A stretch of DNA of 64,000 bases, taken from Persephonella sp. KM09-Lau-8 (GTDB taxonomy: Bacteria > Aquificota > Aquificia > Aquificales > Hydrogenothermaceae). Below are positions 1-7,863 of the stretch, one piece after another; the stretch's first letter is position 1; every line of letters starts with the position of its first letter. Below the pieces are notes generated by a model. The model ran no database searches, had not been told where the DNA came from, and was given only the letters and a program-made list of their open reading frames with translations. The stretch is from assembly GCF_000703085.1 (NCBI RefSeq), contig NZ_JNLL01000001.1:558001-622000 (forward strand), given 5' to 3'. The translations under genes were made by a program, and so were the position numbers.

Positions 1-1
1 T

Positions 2-964
2 ATTCTGGATTATGACCAGAGTAAACTTTCTTATCAGCTTGTATCCAAATTTGAACATTCTAAATATTTTGACACTACCGTTTCCTATGAACCAGAAAAT
101 AGAATCTTAGACAGGATGAAACAAGGTAAAGTTGATATTCTAATCATAATCCCTGAAGGATTTGAAAAAAGATTGCTAAAAGGTCAGAAAACAGAAATAG
201 CAGCCTTTATTGATGCCTCTTTTCCACTACGGGGAGTTACTATGCAAAGTTATGTTGAGGGAATGATACTTAATGCTGCTTCTTCTTATCTGAAAAATAT
301 TCCTGTGAAAAACCTAATCATAATAAACCACCGTAATTTGTTTAACCAATCTATGAGAGATGAAAATGCCATAGTCCCTGGTTTACTGGGAATTATTTTG
401 CTGGTTGCCCCTGCTATTTTATCGGCTTTACTCATTGTTAAGGAAAAAGAGATGGGCACTATTTTTAACTTTTATTCTTCTCCTGTTAGAAAAATAGATT
501 TTTTGATTGCAAAATTACTGCCTGTATTTTTTCTACATTCAATAAATATTTTTATTCTGTTTTTGTGGGCTACTTATCTGTTTAAAGTGCCATTTAAGGG
601 CAGTTTTTTTATATTCTGGTTAGTTTCAGAAATTTATGTGCTGATAAGCGTAGCTATTGGCCTGCTGGTTTCGGTAATAACAAGAACACAGATAGTTGCT
701 TTAATTGCAACAATAATTATCACAGTAATCCCAGGATTTTTATATTCGGGAATACTTATGCCTATATCATCTATGACAGGGGAAGCTTATATTGAAGCCC
801 ATTTGTTTCCCGTAATGTATTACAACCATATTATTTATGACTCTTTTCTGATAGGACAGGGATTTTCTTCAACTAAGAATATTGTTTATTTTCTTATCAT
901 GATTGGATATGCGGCAACTTTGCTTACTGCAGGTAGCATTCTAATGAAAAAGGAACTGAGATGA
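2..964 (+). CDS. ABC-2 type transporter permease, 5'-truncated by window edge
   Basis: The reading frame is open from base 2, so the gene begins upstream of the window; the ATG at 116 is internal. The visible part starts in a periplasmic segment (ILDYDQSKLSYQLV) typical of ABC-2 permeases of the YhhJ/YbhR type. It continues through several hydrophobic helices, including LLGIILLVAPAILSALLIV before the KEKEMGT motif that follows the first helix of the membrane domain in this family. It should be an integral inner-membrane subunit of an exporter; substrate unknown. The stop overlaps the next gene's start as ATGA at 961-964, so the two permeases are translationally coupled and probably form a heterodimer with an ATPase encoded upstream. 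Confidence 0.88.
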   Translation: MLDYDQSKLSYQLVSKFEHSKYFDTTVSYEPENRILDRMKQGKVDILIIIPEGFEKRLLKGQKTEIAAFIDASFPLRGVTMQSYVEGMILNAASSYLKNIPVKNLIIINHRNLFNQSMRDENAIVPGLLGIILLVAPAILSALLIVKEKEMGTIFNFYSSPVRKIDFLIAKLLPVFFLHSINIFILFLWATYLFKVPFKGSFFIFWLVSEIYVLISVAIGLLVSVITRTQIVALIATIIITVIPGFLYSGILMPISSMTGEAYIEAHLFPVMYYNHIIYDSFLIGQGFSSTKNIVYFLIMIGYAATLLTAGSILMKKELR

Positions 965-2039
965 AAGCTTTCTGGAGTATTTTTGTAAAAGAGATAATAA
1001 CCTTTTTGAGAAATTGGGGACTGGTAATTGTCTTGCTTTATTCTTTTACTATAGATGTTTATATTGCAGGGCAGGGATTTGAGGTGAAACCCAGAAATGT
1101 ATCTATAGGGTATGTGGATTACTCGCAGGGAGTTATTTCTAAAAAAATCTTAAACCATTTGCATAGTCCTGAATTCAAACCCCAGTTGAGTTTAAATCTC
1201 AGGAAGAGTTAAGCAGGGCTATTTTTGATAAAGAAATTATGGTGGGTCTAATATTTGAATCTGATTTTGGAAAATCTCTCTATAAAAACGGAAAAACACA
1301 GCTTAATGTTTTGCTGGATTCTACAGCTGCAGCACAGGCATTTATAACTTTAACTTATTTGCAAAACATAGTGATGAATTTTTCACAGCTGAAATTTCCT
1401 GTTGAACTGAAAATTCATAAGATTTTTAACCAGAATGCAGATACCAGAAAATTTATATCTTTTTCTGAATTTTTATCGGTCTTGACACTTATTGGTGTTA
1501 TCTTATCTGCTGTTGTTTTTGTTAGGGAAAAAGAAAACGGAACATGGGATATAATGCTTCTAATGCCTGTTGATTCAAAACTTATTATTTTTGCTAAAAG
1601 TTTTTCCCAGATTATTATCACAATGATTGGCACTATTTTAAGCGTTGGTCTGATTTTATTCGGTGTATTTGATGTGCCTATGAATGGCAATTTCTGGGTT
1701 TTTATTGTTTTTACATTTGTTTATCTGCTTTCTGTTAGTGGAATAGGACTTTTTATTGCATCTGTGGCACAAAATATGCTTCAGGTGGCACAGCTCTCTG
1801 TAATTATTATGATGCCTATTATCTTTCTCAGTGGTGCATGGACACCGATATACTCAATGCATCCTGCAGTCCAGTATCTTTCTTACCTCTCACCTCTTAG
1901 ATATTACATTGAAGGAAGTATCAGCATATTTTTCAGGGGAATTCCGTCTGTAGATTTAACAATTTATTTTGTGGCGCTGACAATTTTAAGTGTAGCTTTA
2001 TATATCTTTGGATTTAGGAAAATAGGAAAGCTGTTTTAA
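961..2039 (+). pseudogene. ABC-2 type transporter permease, split by a frameshift
   Basis: Two adjacent frames encode one permease. The first frame (961-1212) gives the N-terminal helix and the start of the periplasmic domain, then ends in out-of-frame residues. The second frame is open from before 1185, carries the coding sense (EEFKS-like, then SRAIFDKEIMVGLIFESDF) and continues through KEKENGTWD and the membrane helices to 2039. One missing base near the CCCC run at 1180-1183 restores a continuous protein of about 359 residues, similar in length and order to its upstream neighbour. It may be a real recent mutation, a sequencing error at the homopolymer, or, less likely, programmed frameshifting. 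Both halves otherwise look intact, which favours an error or a very young lesion. Confidence 0.75.
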
Positions 2040-2040
2040 A

Positions 2041-2056
2041 AGCCCCTTTCGGGGCT
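2041..2056. terminator. Convergent hairpin terminator
   Basis: AGCCCC-TTTC-GGGGCT forms a perfect 6-bp stem with a 4-base loop. It lies between the 3' ends of the plus-strand permease and the minus-strand gene ending at 2064. On the minus strand it is followed by TTTTAAAA, so it can serve as an intrinsic terminator there; the plus-strand T-run is weaker. Confidence 0.7.
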
Positions 2057-2063
2057 GGAAAGG

Positions 2064-3098
2064 TCATTTTTCTTCTGTTTCAAAATAGGCTGAATTTAGC
2101 ACATCGTCAAAGTCAATGTAATCTTGGATTTTGTCATACAGGAACGGAGAAATTTCTTTTAGTTTGTTTACAGACTTTTCGTAAGCTTCTTTATCAGAAA
2201 GTTCAGGCTGAGTGTGTTTAAGCAGCTGGATATTTACATAAAGGAAATATTCTGTATAACTTACCATTACTTGAAATGCATCAGTATCCCTCAGGTTTTC
2301 AAACTCATTTTTTGCAACTGTATCAACTATAGAAGAGGCTATGTCTATAATCTTCTGGGCTTTTTCAATATCATTGCTACTAATCAAAAGTTCTGCATAA
2401 GCAGAAAGGAAAAACAGCATATTTGAGTTTAGGTTATCTTTTGGGTAATCCATAGATACACGGAACATAATCCATTCTGCAACATTCTGAAATGCTTTCA
2501 TAGCAAGCTTATAATCATTATCAACAATATTCATTGCGATATGACCTTCTATCTCATAAAGCAGGTCTTCATCTGGATATTTTTCTTTTAGTTTTTCAAG
2601 GAACTCTCTTGCTTCAACCACATCATAGGAAACATAGAAATTCAGGAACTCATAGTATCTAAGAACTTTTGTTTCTTTATCTTGGTAAGCCGCTTCAACC
2701 AATTCATAGAAGTGGTCTTTAAACATGACAATATTGCTTTCTTCCAGATGAATCAGTGTAAGAATTACATCAACAACTTCATATCTGTTCTTTTCCAGTT
2801 CAAAATACTTATCCATCAGATAATCAAAAACCAGTTCAAAGTCTTCTTCGCTGAATTTTGTAATAAAGTAGTTGAGCAATGCACGGAAAAGATTTTCATA
2901 TTTAGGGTTGTTTAAGGCAATAATTTCATCAATGGCAGACATTGTAACGTTGATATCAGAAAAGAGATGGGACATTACTTTGGTAGAGTCAAATATTGTC
3001 CATCCATACTCGCTTAAATCAACAAGAACATTAGTGAGATACTCAAGGGACTCATCATCAAGGCTGAGTAAAAATTGTTTAAGGAAACTTTTTTGCAT
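2064..3098 (-). CDS. Hypothetical all-helical protein (344 aa)
   Basis: I do not recognise the family. The protein is acidic, rich in Leu, Glu, Phe and Tyr, without signal peptide, membrane helix or cysteines. Its pattern of amphipathic helices, such as AREFLEKLKEKYPDEDLLYE and AMKAFQNVAEWIMF, suggests a helical-repeat (TPR-like) solenoid in the cytoplasm. The start is supported by GGAGGT about 7 bases upstream on the minus strand. It is a single-gene unit: its 3' end faces the permease across a shared hairpin, and its 5' end is divergent from the VOC gene. Codon use resembles the neighbours, so there is no sign of recent transfer. Confidence 0.8.
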   Translation of the reverse strand: MQKSFLKQFLLSLDDESLEYLTNVLVDLSEYGWTIFDSTKVMSHLFSDINVTMSAIDEIIALNNPKYENLFRALLNYFITKFSEEDFELVFDYLMDKYFELEKNRYEVVDVILTLIHLEESNIVMFKDHFYELVEAAYQDKETKVLRYYEFLNFYVSYDVVEAREFLEKLKEKYPDEDLLYEIEGHIAMNIVDNDYKLAMKAFQNVAEWIMFRVSMDYPKDNLNSNMLFFLSAYAELLISSNDIEKAQKIIDIASSIVDTVAKNEFENLRDTDAFQVMVSYTEYFLYVNIQLLKHTQPELSDKEAYEKSVNKLKEISPFLYDKIQDYIDFDDVLNSAYFETEEK

Positions 3099-3235
3099 AA
3101 AGGCTTTACCTCCAGAGGTTTTTTATTCCTCTATCTTAATTAACGGCTACTTTGCCCTTTTTCTGACTTTAATATAAAAGATAAATGTGAAATAATTTTT
3201 CCCAAACAAAAATTACCAAAGTTTACGGAGCAGTG

Positions 3236-3643
3236 ATGGAATTTAAGGTTCATCATATTGCTGTGTCAGTTTCGGATATGGGAAAAGCCGTTGAGTTTTA
3301 CTCAATACTTGGTTTTAAGGAGATAGCTGGCTACAAGGATGATAATCTGGAGATTAAGCATTTATATCTAAATGGATTTATACTTGAGCTTTTCTGTTTT
3401 AAAGAGCATATCGGCAAAGAACTTCTTGAACTATGGGAAGACTTAAAAAGAATTGGTGTTAAACATTTTGCTTTGTCTGTTCCTGATATACATAAGGCAA
3501 AGAAGTATCTATCGGATGAAGGCATAATTCAGGAAGATATAGAAATAAAAAAAGGTAGAACAGGGATTTTATACTTTTTTATTAAAGACCCAGACGGGAA
3601 TTTTGTTGAGATTGTAGAAGACAAAAGAAATATCAAACTTTAG
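3236..3643 (+). CDS. VOC (glyoxalase/epimerase) superfamily protein
   Basis: A 135-residue protein with the paired beta-alpha-beta-beta-beta modules of the vicinal-oxygen-chelate fold. The N-terminal HHIAVSVSDMGKAVEFYS and the C-terminal YFFIKDPDGNFVEIVE are the characteristic ends of the two modules. Likely metal ligands are the histidine in HHIAV, the glutamate in LELF, a second-module His (HFALSV) and the final Glu (VEIVE). Substrate cannot be inferred; methylmalonyl-CoA epimerase, lactoylglutathione lyase and dioxygenases share the fold. I chose ATG 3236 over GTG 3233 because GGAG at 3227-3230 sits five bases before the ATG and only two before the GTG. The last 11 bases overlap the convergent gmhB. 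Confidence 0.85.
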   Translation: MEFKVHHIAVSVSDMGKAVEFYSILGFKEIAGYKDDNLEIKHLYLNGFILELFCFKEHIGKELLELWEDLKRIGVKHFALSVPDIHKAKKYLSDEGIIQEDIEIKKGRTGILYFFIKDPDGNFVEIVEDKRNIKL

Positions 3644-4196
3644 CTTCTTTCAGAATAAAATTTTCTACAACATCAAGTATATTTTCCCCTATATAATCTG
3701 CCTCTGTGTTTTCAACATATTTCGTTCCTTGTCCTGTTTTTACCAGAGCAGCTTTTATACCTTCTTTGTGTGCAGCTTTTATATCAGTTTCTTTATCTCC
3801 TATTAAAAATGAGGCAGACGGGTCTATATTAAACTCCTGTATCCCCTGTCTTATCATCCCGCTTTCGGGTTTTCTACAATCACATTTCATTGTGAGTTCA
3901 GGAATTATTCCTTCTGGATGGTGTGGGCAGTAATATACCTTATCTATCTTTATTCCTTCTTTTTCAAAGACTTTTAGCATATATTCTGTAAGTTTTAAAA
4001 AATCTTCTTCTGTGTAATATCCTACTGCAATACCGGACTGGTTTGTTACCACAAGAAGTTTATAACCTGCTTCCTGTAATTTTCTTAAAGCCGGAAAAAC
4101 TTCAGGATAGATATGAAAATTTTCTATTTTATGGACATACCCAAAATCCTCATTAATCACTCCATCTCTATCAAGGAAAACTGCTTTGTTTTTCAA
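3633..4196 (-). CDS. gmhB: D-glycero-beta-D-manno-heptose-1,7-bisphosphate 7-phosphatase
   Basis: HAD-superfamily phosphatase that removes the 7-phosphate in ADP-heptose synthesis for LPS inner core. The catalytic DRDG motif has nucleophile D9 and acid D11, with VVTNQSG as the second motif and GDKETD (about 133-138) as the metal-binding third motif. A zinc loop typical of GmhB is present (C90, H92, C105, C107). The frame is open further upstream inside tldD, but TTG at 4196 fits best: GGAGG lies seven bases before it and the start overlaps the tldD stop as TTGA. It gives 187 residues, the usual length. The pathway partner hldD is at 51143-52090. Histidinol-phosphatase-like HADs are the main alternative. 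Confidence 0.88.
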   Translation of the reverse strand: MKNKAVFLDRDGVINEDFGYVHKIENFHIYPEVFPALRKLQEAGYKLLVVTNQSGIAVGYYTEEDFLKLTEYMLKVFEKEGIKIDKVYYCPHHPEGIIPELTMKCDCRKPESGMIRQGIQEFNIDPSASFLIGDKETDIKAAHKEGIKAALVKTGQGTKYVENTEADYIGENILDVVENFILKEAKV

Positions 4197-5578
4197 GAGT
4201 TTCCTCCCACTATAAGTGATTTTATTTTTATTGTTGGTTGGGCATCGCCAACGGGAGCTGCCTGTCCGTTTTTCCCGCATGTTCCAATTGCCCAGCCTAT
4301 ATCGTATCCAACAGCCTCAACATCCTGCATGGCTTTAGGGCCATTTCCCATAAGGGCAGCTCCTTTAATCGGATATGTAATTTCTCCATTTTCTATCATA
4401 TATCCTTCAATTATTTCAAACATAAAATCTCCGTTAACGGTGTTAACTTGCCCACCACCCATTTTTACAACATATAATCCCTTTTTGGTATCCTTTATAA
4501 AATCATGGGGGTTGTCTTGACCAGGGGCTATAAAGGTATTCCTCATTCTTACAATTGGAATGTTTCGGTATGTATCTCTCCTTCCGTTTCCTGTTGAGTT
4601 TTTTCCTGTTTGCATTGCAGTTAATCTATCATACATAAAGCCCTTTAAAATACCATTTTCAATCAAAACTGTTCTCTGGGCTGGAATCCCTTCATCATCA
4701 AAATTAAAGCTACCCATTTTTCCTTCTATAGTTCCATCATCTATAACAGTTATTTTTTCTGAGGCTACTTTTTCTCCGATTTTTCCTGCATAAACGGACA
4801 TCCCTTTTTCTGCAAGGTCAGCCTCAAGACCATGACCTACAGCCTCATGTATCATTGTTCCACCGGCTTCGGATGAAATAATAACCGGCATACTTCCAAG
4901 GGGAGCAGGTTTTGCATTAAGTCCTAAAACTGCCCTGTGGGCTGCTTTTGAGGCTACATAATCAATTATGTTAATGGTATCTCCCTGAAAAAACTCATAT
5001 CCTATGGCACCACCGGCAGACTCGTATCCTCTATATAGAGTTTTGCCGTCGGATGCTATAGCCTCTACATATAGGGCAACTCTTATCTGGGTATCTTCAA
5101 CTATATCCCCGTCTGTATTTATGATAAGGATTTCCCGTTTTGTATCCTTTAGGGTAATTCCTGCTTGTTTTATATGAGGGTCATAACTTCTTACTATATC
5201 GTTTGCTGTGAGAAGTATCTCTTTTTTCCTTTTCAAAAAGTAATCTTCTGGGTCTATTTTTGCAGGGGAATATCCAATAAGATGTTCAATGCCTACTTTT
5301 ACTTTTCCTTCACCTTCATGGGAGTTAATTGTGCTGACTAATAACTCAAGATTTTCTTTATTTATTTCTGAGGTGTATCCATAATGGGTTTTCCCATTTT
5401 TGATTAATCTTATTCCTACCCCTTCATCTATTCCTTCAACTGCTTTGCTGAGCCTGTTATCTTCATATTTCAGAATGGTGGAGTATGTTCTTTCATAAAA
5501 TATCTCTCCAAACTCTCCACCATTTGACATAAGCCTTGTGAGTAGATAAGGTGCTATCTCACGGATAAAGTTTTTCAT
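4193..5578 (-). CDS. tldD: TldD/PmbA-family metalloprotease TldD
   Basis: 461-residue protein of the TldD type, the catalytic partner in TldD/TldE proteases that degrade unfolded peptides and mature some modified peptides. The zinc motif HEAVGH lies at 244-249, followed by GLEADLAEKGMSVYAGKIG, diagnostic of TldD rather than the inactive TldE/PmbA partner. A conserved Cys in IGTCGKNGQ near the C-terminus is the likely third zinc ligand. No tldE lies next to it. It starts within TAATG, overlapping the stop of the upstream 164-aa gene by one base, and ends in a TTGA overlap with gmhB, so the three genes are co-translated. Confidence 0.92.
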   Translation of the reverse strand: MKNFIREIAPYLLTRLMSNGGEFGEIFYERTYSTILKYEDNRLSKAVEGIDEGVGIRLIKNGKTHYGYTSEINKENLELLVSTINSHEGEGKVKVGIEHLIGYSPAKIDPEDYFLKRKKEILLTANDIVRSYDPHIKQAGITLKDTKREILIINTDGDIVEDTQIRVALYVEAIASDGKTLYRGYESAGGAIGYEFFQGDTINIIDYVASKAAHRAVLGLNAKPAPLGSMPVIISSEAGGTMIHEAVGHGLEADLAEKGMSVYAGKIGEKVASEKITVIDDGTIEGKMGSFNFDDEGIPAQRTVLIENGILKGFMYDRLTAMQTGKNSTGNGRRDTYRNIPIVRMRNTFIAPGQDNPHDFIKDTKKGLYVVKMGGGQVNTVNGDFMFEIIEGYMIENGEITYPIKGAALMGNGPKAMQDVEAVGYDIGWAIGTCGKNGQAAPVGDAQPTIKIKSLIVGGNS

Positions 5579-6072
5579 TATAATCCCAGCAGAAATGCTA
5601 TTTCCTCAGGAGCTTTTCCTTCCAGTAAGTAGTTTAATGCCTGCATTCCTTTTTCATCAAGGGCAATATAAAGTGCTTTGTCTCCTGAACTAAATGGAAC
5701 AACCAGAATTGGAACCCTCCATGTTTGAATAAATCTTGTCCAGTCAGGTTGAAATCCAGAAAGGAGCAAAGAGGCTTCCCTGAATTTTCCTAAAACTATA
5801 TTAACAAGTGCGAACATATACTTGGCTTCAGGAATTTTTGAGGCACTTTTTGCAAGCTCTCTTCTGGAGCCTTTGAAATCCCCATCTATAAATTTATTAA
5901 AACCTTCCACAAAAGCCTTTTCTTCCTCAGGCATATCAAGATAAAACTCAAAAGGGATTTCCATATAAGCCTCTGAGTTGTCTATTTCTGCCCATGGGGC
6001 AACCTGGGTATGGACTTTTTCCGGATGACCTTTGAAAATATAAATATCTATCTTTTTTTCAGCTGTATTCAT
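5578..6072 (-). CDS. Hypothetical protein (164 aa), first gene of the tldD operon
   Basis: I do not recognise a named family. The cytoplasmic protein contains a helical, TPR-like middle (EKAFVEGFNKFIDGDFKGSR and AKYMFALVNIVLGKFREAS) followed by a hydrophobic beta segment (RVPILVVPFSSGDKALYIAL). It has no signal peptide, cysteines or recognisable catalytic motif. The start is supported by AGAGGT about eight bases upstream on the minus strand. Its stop overlaps the tldD start by one base (TAATG), so a role linked to TldD proteolysis is possible, but that rests only on position. Confidence 0.78.
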   Translation of the reverse strand: MNTAEKKIDIYIFKGHPEKVHTQVAPWAEIDNSEAYMEIPFEFYLDMPEEEKAFVEGFNKFIDGDFKGSRRELAKSASKIPEAKYMFALVNIVLGKFREASLLLSGFQPDWTRFIQTWRVPILVVPFSSGDKALYIALDEKGMQALNYLLEGKAPEEIAFLLGL

Positions 6073-6125
6073 ATTTTTACCTCTTTGTTAAGGATTTTGA
6101 GATATTTTATGCCTATTTGTTTGTT

Positions 6126-6293
6126 TCAGGTGTGATTTTCCTCATCTGTTTTTTTCTTCTGGTCATACCATTTTTTATCCCTTTCATCAACAACTGTTCC
6201 CTTTTTTGACCAGTAAATCATAAGAAAGATAATCAGTCCAAACATAATTCCAAAAACGACAATTGCCAGCCATAATTCTGTAGTTTCGTTCAT
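6126..6293 (-). CDS. Small single-pass membrane protein (55 aa)
   Basis: An ATG at 6293 preceded by AGGAGGT at a good distance opens a 55-codon frame ending at 6126. The product starts MNETTELWLAIVVFGIMFGL, has one transmembrane helix at about residues 7-28 and a charged cytoplasmic tail rich in Lys, Asp and Glu (DERDKKWYDQKKKTDEENHT). Size, topology and the helix ending in IYWSKKG resemble CcoQ/FixQ-type small subunits of cbb3 cytochrome oxidase, but no oxidase gene is nearby and the resemblance is weak. It is the only gene-like element in the 276-base interval between the tldD operon and trmH. Confidence 0.68.
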   Translation of the reverse strand: MNETTELWLAIVVFGIMFGLIIFLMIYWSKKGTVVDERDKKWYDQKKKTDEENHT

Positions 6294-6348
6294 CCAGACC
6301 TCCTGATTGTTAGTGTAAAATTAAATTATAAATGATAAGGGGAGAAAA

Positions 6349-6987
6349 ATGTTTATAACTGAAAAACGTCTGGAGAAAATTAGAAAAGTTCTGCAAAAAA
6401 GGCAGAAAGACCTGCAGGTTTTTTCTGATAATGTAAAAAATCAGCATAATTTCTCTGCAATTTTAAGAACATGTGATGCTGTTGGAGTTTTGTATCTGTA
6501 TTACAGGTTTTTAGGAGAAGGAGAACTTATAAATGAAGAAATAACAATGGGTTCTCACAAATGGGTAATCCATCAAGAAGTTGAGGATATTGATACATTT
6601 TTTAAAAATAAAAAAGAAGAAGGATTTCAGATTGTTGCCACATATTTATCAGACAAAAGTATTCATTTCAGGGAAGTAGATTATACAAAGCCTACATTGA
6701 TTGTTGTCGGAAATGAAATACACGGAGTAAGCGAAGAAGTTCTAAAATATGCAGACCACAATATAATAATACCAATGTATGGAATGGCACAGAGTTTAAA
6801 TGTATCAGTTGCCACCGGAGTAATTCTTTATGAAGCTCAAAGGCAAAGGGAAGAGAGAGGATTTTATGAAAAACAATCATTATCCGATGAGGAAATAGAA
6901 TCAATAATAAAAAAATGGGCTACTGAGGATGTTATCAGATACAAAAAACAAGAAAGTGCCATAAGGCATATCAAAAAATCTGATTGA
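6349..6987 (+). CDS. trmH: tRNA (guanosine-18-2'-O)-methyltransferase
   Basis: SPOUT-class methyltransferase that uses SAM to methylate the 2'-O of G18 in tRNA D-loops. All three family motifs are present: motif 1 with the catalytic Arg (NFSAILRTCDAVGV, R40), motif 2 (VVGNEIHGVS) and motif 3 in the deep trefoil knot (IPMYGMAQSLNVSVATGV). The short helical N-terminus and the C-terminal RxRxEERGFYE-like extension match TrmH rather than 23S methyltransferase TrmB/RlmB, which carries an extra N-terminal domain. Length of 212 residues is normal for the family. A GGGGAG ribosome site precedes the ATG. The gene stands alone and is divergent from the small membrane protein. Confidence 0.9.
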   Translation: MFITEKRLEKIRKVLQKRQKDLQVFSDNVKNQHNFSAILRTCDAVGVLYLYYRFLGEGELINEEITMGSHKWVIHQEVEDIDTFFKNKKEEGFQIVATYLSDKSIHFREVDYTKPTLIVVGNEIHGVSEEVLKYADHNIIIPMYGMAQSLNVSVATGVILYEAQRQREERGFYEKQSLSDEEIESIIKKWATEDVIRYKKQESAIRHIKKSD

Positions 6988-7050
6988 AAGGTTGTCAACT
7001 ACGTAAATAATAACTAACTTTATGGATAGTATCAAATTGAGGGGGTTGTT

Positions 7051-7509
7051 ATGATTCTTGTTAAGACTTCATCTTTTGGAGAAGGAGATATTATACCTTC
7101 TGCTTATACATGTGATGGGGCAGATATATCTCCAGAGCTAAAATGGGGAAATTTTCCACCGGAAACTCAAAGTTTTGTTGTTATCATGGACGACCCAGAT
7201 GCACCCCTTGGCACTTTCACCCACTGGATAGTTTATGATATTCCTCCTGATATAAATTTTCTTCCGGAAAATTTTCCTAAAGAGCCTCAGATAGATGGTA
7301 TAAAGCAGGGTATAAATGATTTTGGCAGAATAGGATATGGAGGACCCTGCCCACCTCCAGGAAAACCTCACAGATATTTTTTCAAGGTTTTTGCACTGGA
7401 TATTCCAACTCTTGAGCTTCCACCAGGAGCAACAAGACAGGAAGTCCAGCTTATTATGACAGGACGGGTTATTGATGAGGGATATGTTATGGGTTTATAC
7501 GGCCGTTAG
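7051..7509 (+). CDS. PEBP-family protein (YbhB/YbcL, Raf kinase inhibitor-like)
   Basis: 152-residue phosphatidylethanolamine-binding-protein fold without signal peptide. Signature elements are CDGADISPELKW near the N-terminus, DDPDAPLGTFTHWIVYDIP in the middle and GYGGPCPPPGKPHRYFFKV, which together form the anion-binding pocket (the DPDAP and GxxHR motifs). Bacterial members are of unknown physiological role, with proposals including protease or kinase inhibition. A GAGGGGG ribosome site sits upstream. The gene is convergent with, and overlaps by 23 bases, the cytochrome c gene. Confidence 0.93.
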   Translation: MILVKTSSFGEGDIIPSAYTCDGADISPELKWGNFPPETQSFVVIMDDPDAPLGTFTHWIVYDIPPDINFLPENFPKEPQIDGIKQGINDFGRIGYGGPCPPPGKPHRYFFKVFALDIPTLELPPGATRQEVQLIMTGRVIDEGYVMGLYGR

Positions 7510-7852
7510 AGATAAATCTCCTGAATAACCAGATACCCAATTCCTCAGCCTCATAGGAACTGATATTTACAGGTGGCATTAAGCCCCATCTTTTTATACA
7601 GGATGGGCATACGGACTTTTCTGTAGAGGGATTTTGTAAATAATCCTTCAGGTATTGGATAAAGCTTTGTTGATTTCTATACATATAAGAAACCTGTCTC
7701 ATCACAACATCCATAGGAGGTGCTTCAAGATTAAGAGTATCTGCAGGAGTTTCTAACAGATGACACTGGGCACATTTTGCCTTAAATATCTGACTTCCGG
7801 TCTGGGCAAAGGAATATCCGATTAATAGCAAGATTATCAAAAATTTTTTCAA
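7487..7852 (-). CDS. Periplasmic monohaem cytochrome c-like protein
   Basis: A signal peptide (MKKFLIILLLIGYSFAQ, cleavage near residue 16) is followed by a CAQCH haem-attachment site at C27, C30 and H31. A GLMPP segment near residue 92 provides a plausible distal Met ligand. It should be an exported electron carrier of about 11 kDa. An additional CPSC pair (C82, C85) without the His of a haem motif is unusual and could form a redox disulfide or bind metal. It lies just downstream of the pseudopilin gene on the same strand, separated by 11 bases, so it may be transcribed with the pilus operon. Partner oxidase or reductase is not in the window. Confidence 0.85.
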   Translation of the reverse strand: MKKFLIILLLIGYSFAQTGSQIFKAKCAQCHLLETPADTLNLEAPPMDVVMRQVSYMYRNQQSFIQYLKDYLQNPSTEKSVCPSCIKRWGLMPPVNISSYEAEELGIWLFRRFISNGRINP

Positions 7853-7863
7853 TCTATAGCCTC

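Noticed and set aside
4113-4520. 135-aa plus-strand frame over gmhB and tldD
   Set aside because: Both opposite-strand genes are well supported by catalytic motifs; the plus-strand frame is Pro/Ser/Ile-rich noise.
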